From positions 124,001 through 188,000 of the forward strand of contig CAYSWV010000002.1 of assembly GCA_964434865.1 (NCBI GenBank): a DNA stretch of 64,000 nt, in the 5' to 3' direction. This document shows, in pieces, positions 63,880 to 64,000 of this stretch. Below the pieces are notes generated by a model that was not told where the DNA came from, made no database searches, and saw only the letters and a program-made list of their open reading frames with translations. The stretch is from CAYSWV01 sp964434865. GTDB lineage: Bacteria > Cyanobacteriota > Cyanobacteriia > Thermostichales > Thermostichaceae. The position numbers and the translations under genes were made by a program. Position 1 is the first letter of the stretch. Each line of letters opens with the position of its first letter.

Positions 63880-64000
63880 GTGCAGTACGACATTCGTTAC
63901 CAACCTGCCTTCTCAACTCTGTTTGTCACCTTAAATCCAGGTGAACAGATCACGGCCGAAGCTGGGGCCATGGCTAGTATGGATAACCAGCTCACGATGA
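63880..64000 (+). CDS. TIGR00266/AIM24-family protein, N-terminal fragment
   Basis: The last 121 bases encode about 40 residues from a GTG at 63880: QYDIRYQPAFSTLFVTLNPG, then EQITAEAGAMASMDNQLTM. This opening is characteristic of the TIGR00266/AIM24 family of beta-rich proteins, whose role is unknown in bacteria. The gene continues beyond the window. No ribosome site is evident before the GTG. Confidence 0.75.
   Translation, partial: MQYDIRYQPAFSTLFVTLNPGEQITAEAGAMASMDNQLTM

Overview
The window is about 64 kb of a cyanobacterial chromosome. Lineage markers include Ycf23 (DUF561), the plastid-type cytochrome c maturation protein CcsB (Ycf5/CcsA), a stand-alone ATP synthase epsilon gene, an NAD-dependent ligase, DUF2103 and the cyanobacterial cobalt-efflux pair CoaR/CoaT. 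No plasmid backbone, prophage, rRNA or tRNA was recognised. The sequence is a draft scaffold with three 100-N gaps. At two of them the flanking ends share an identical 55-base sequence made of tandem repeats, so those gaps are probably joining artefacts. GATC is clearly over-represented, while the octamer GCGATCGC (HIP1), common in many cyanobacteria, was seen only twice.

Layout. 1-5.9 kb: a partial FG-GAP repeat lipoprotein, DUF202 protein, LysR regulator, ABM-domain membrane protein, GNAT, GST and a frameshifted Asp/Glu racemase remnant. 5.9-14.8 kb: murD-ftsW, a small unknown gene, a tandem repeat with a gap, ligA-sbcD, a TPR-like membrane protein and a methyltransferase. 14.8-21.4 kb: a giant hybrid histidine kinase (split by a gap), alr and sppA. 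21.6-31.8 kb: ycf23, TPR-sulfotransferase, FGE-like protein, HAD phosphatase, TerB/Mo-nitro_C protein, atpC, ccsB, a possibly LecA-like small protein, htpG and DUF2103.

32-44.6 kb is a cobalt/cobalamin island. It holds the divergent pair coaR/coaT with a MerR-type 20-bp-spacer promoter. Facing coaT is a six-gene operon behind a cobalamin riboswitch: a BtuB-like receptor, a [2Fe-2S] protein, BtuD, BtuF, a metallophosphoesterase and BtuC. Divergent from the riboswitch are a zinc-ribbon membrane protein and a gene encoding only the C-terminal part of CobN. Uptake, possible processing, chelation and efflux of cobalt thus sit together. The [2Fe-2S] protein, the phosphoesterase and the half-length CobN are the least explained parts.

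44.7-57 kb: an S24-peptidase repressor, a second gapped tandem repeat, a Uma2 remnant, a pRiA4b ORF-3 protein, a WcaF-like acetyltransferase, then a likely envelope/polysaccharide cluster (large outer-membrane protein, BY-kinase with Wzz domain, TPR protein, Spy-like small protein). 57.2-62.8 kb: a MacAB-type efflux system (adaptor, permease, ATPase) followed by a NarL-type two-component system. 62.9-64 kb: purC and the start of a TIGR00266/AIM24 gene. Many intergenic regions carry exact tandem duplications of 9-23 bp, a recurrent property of this genome.
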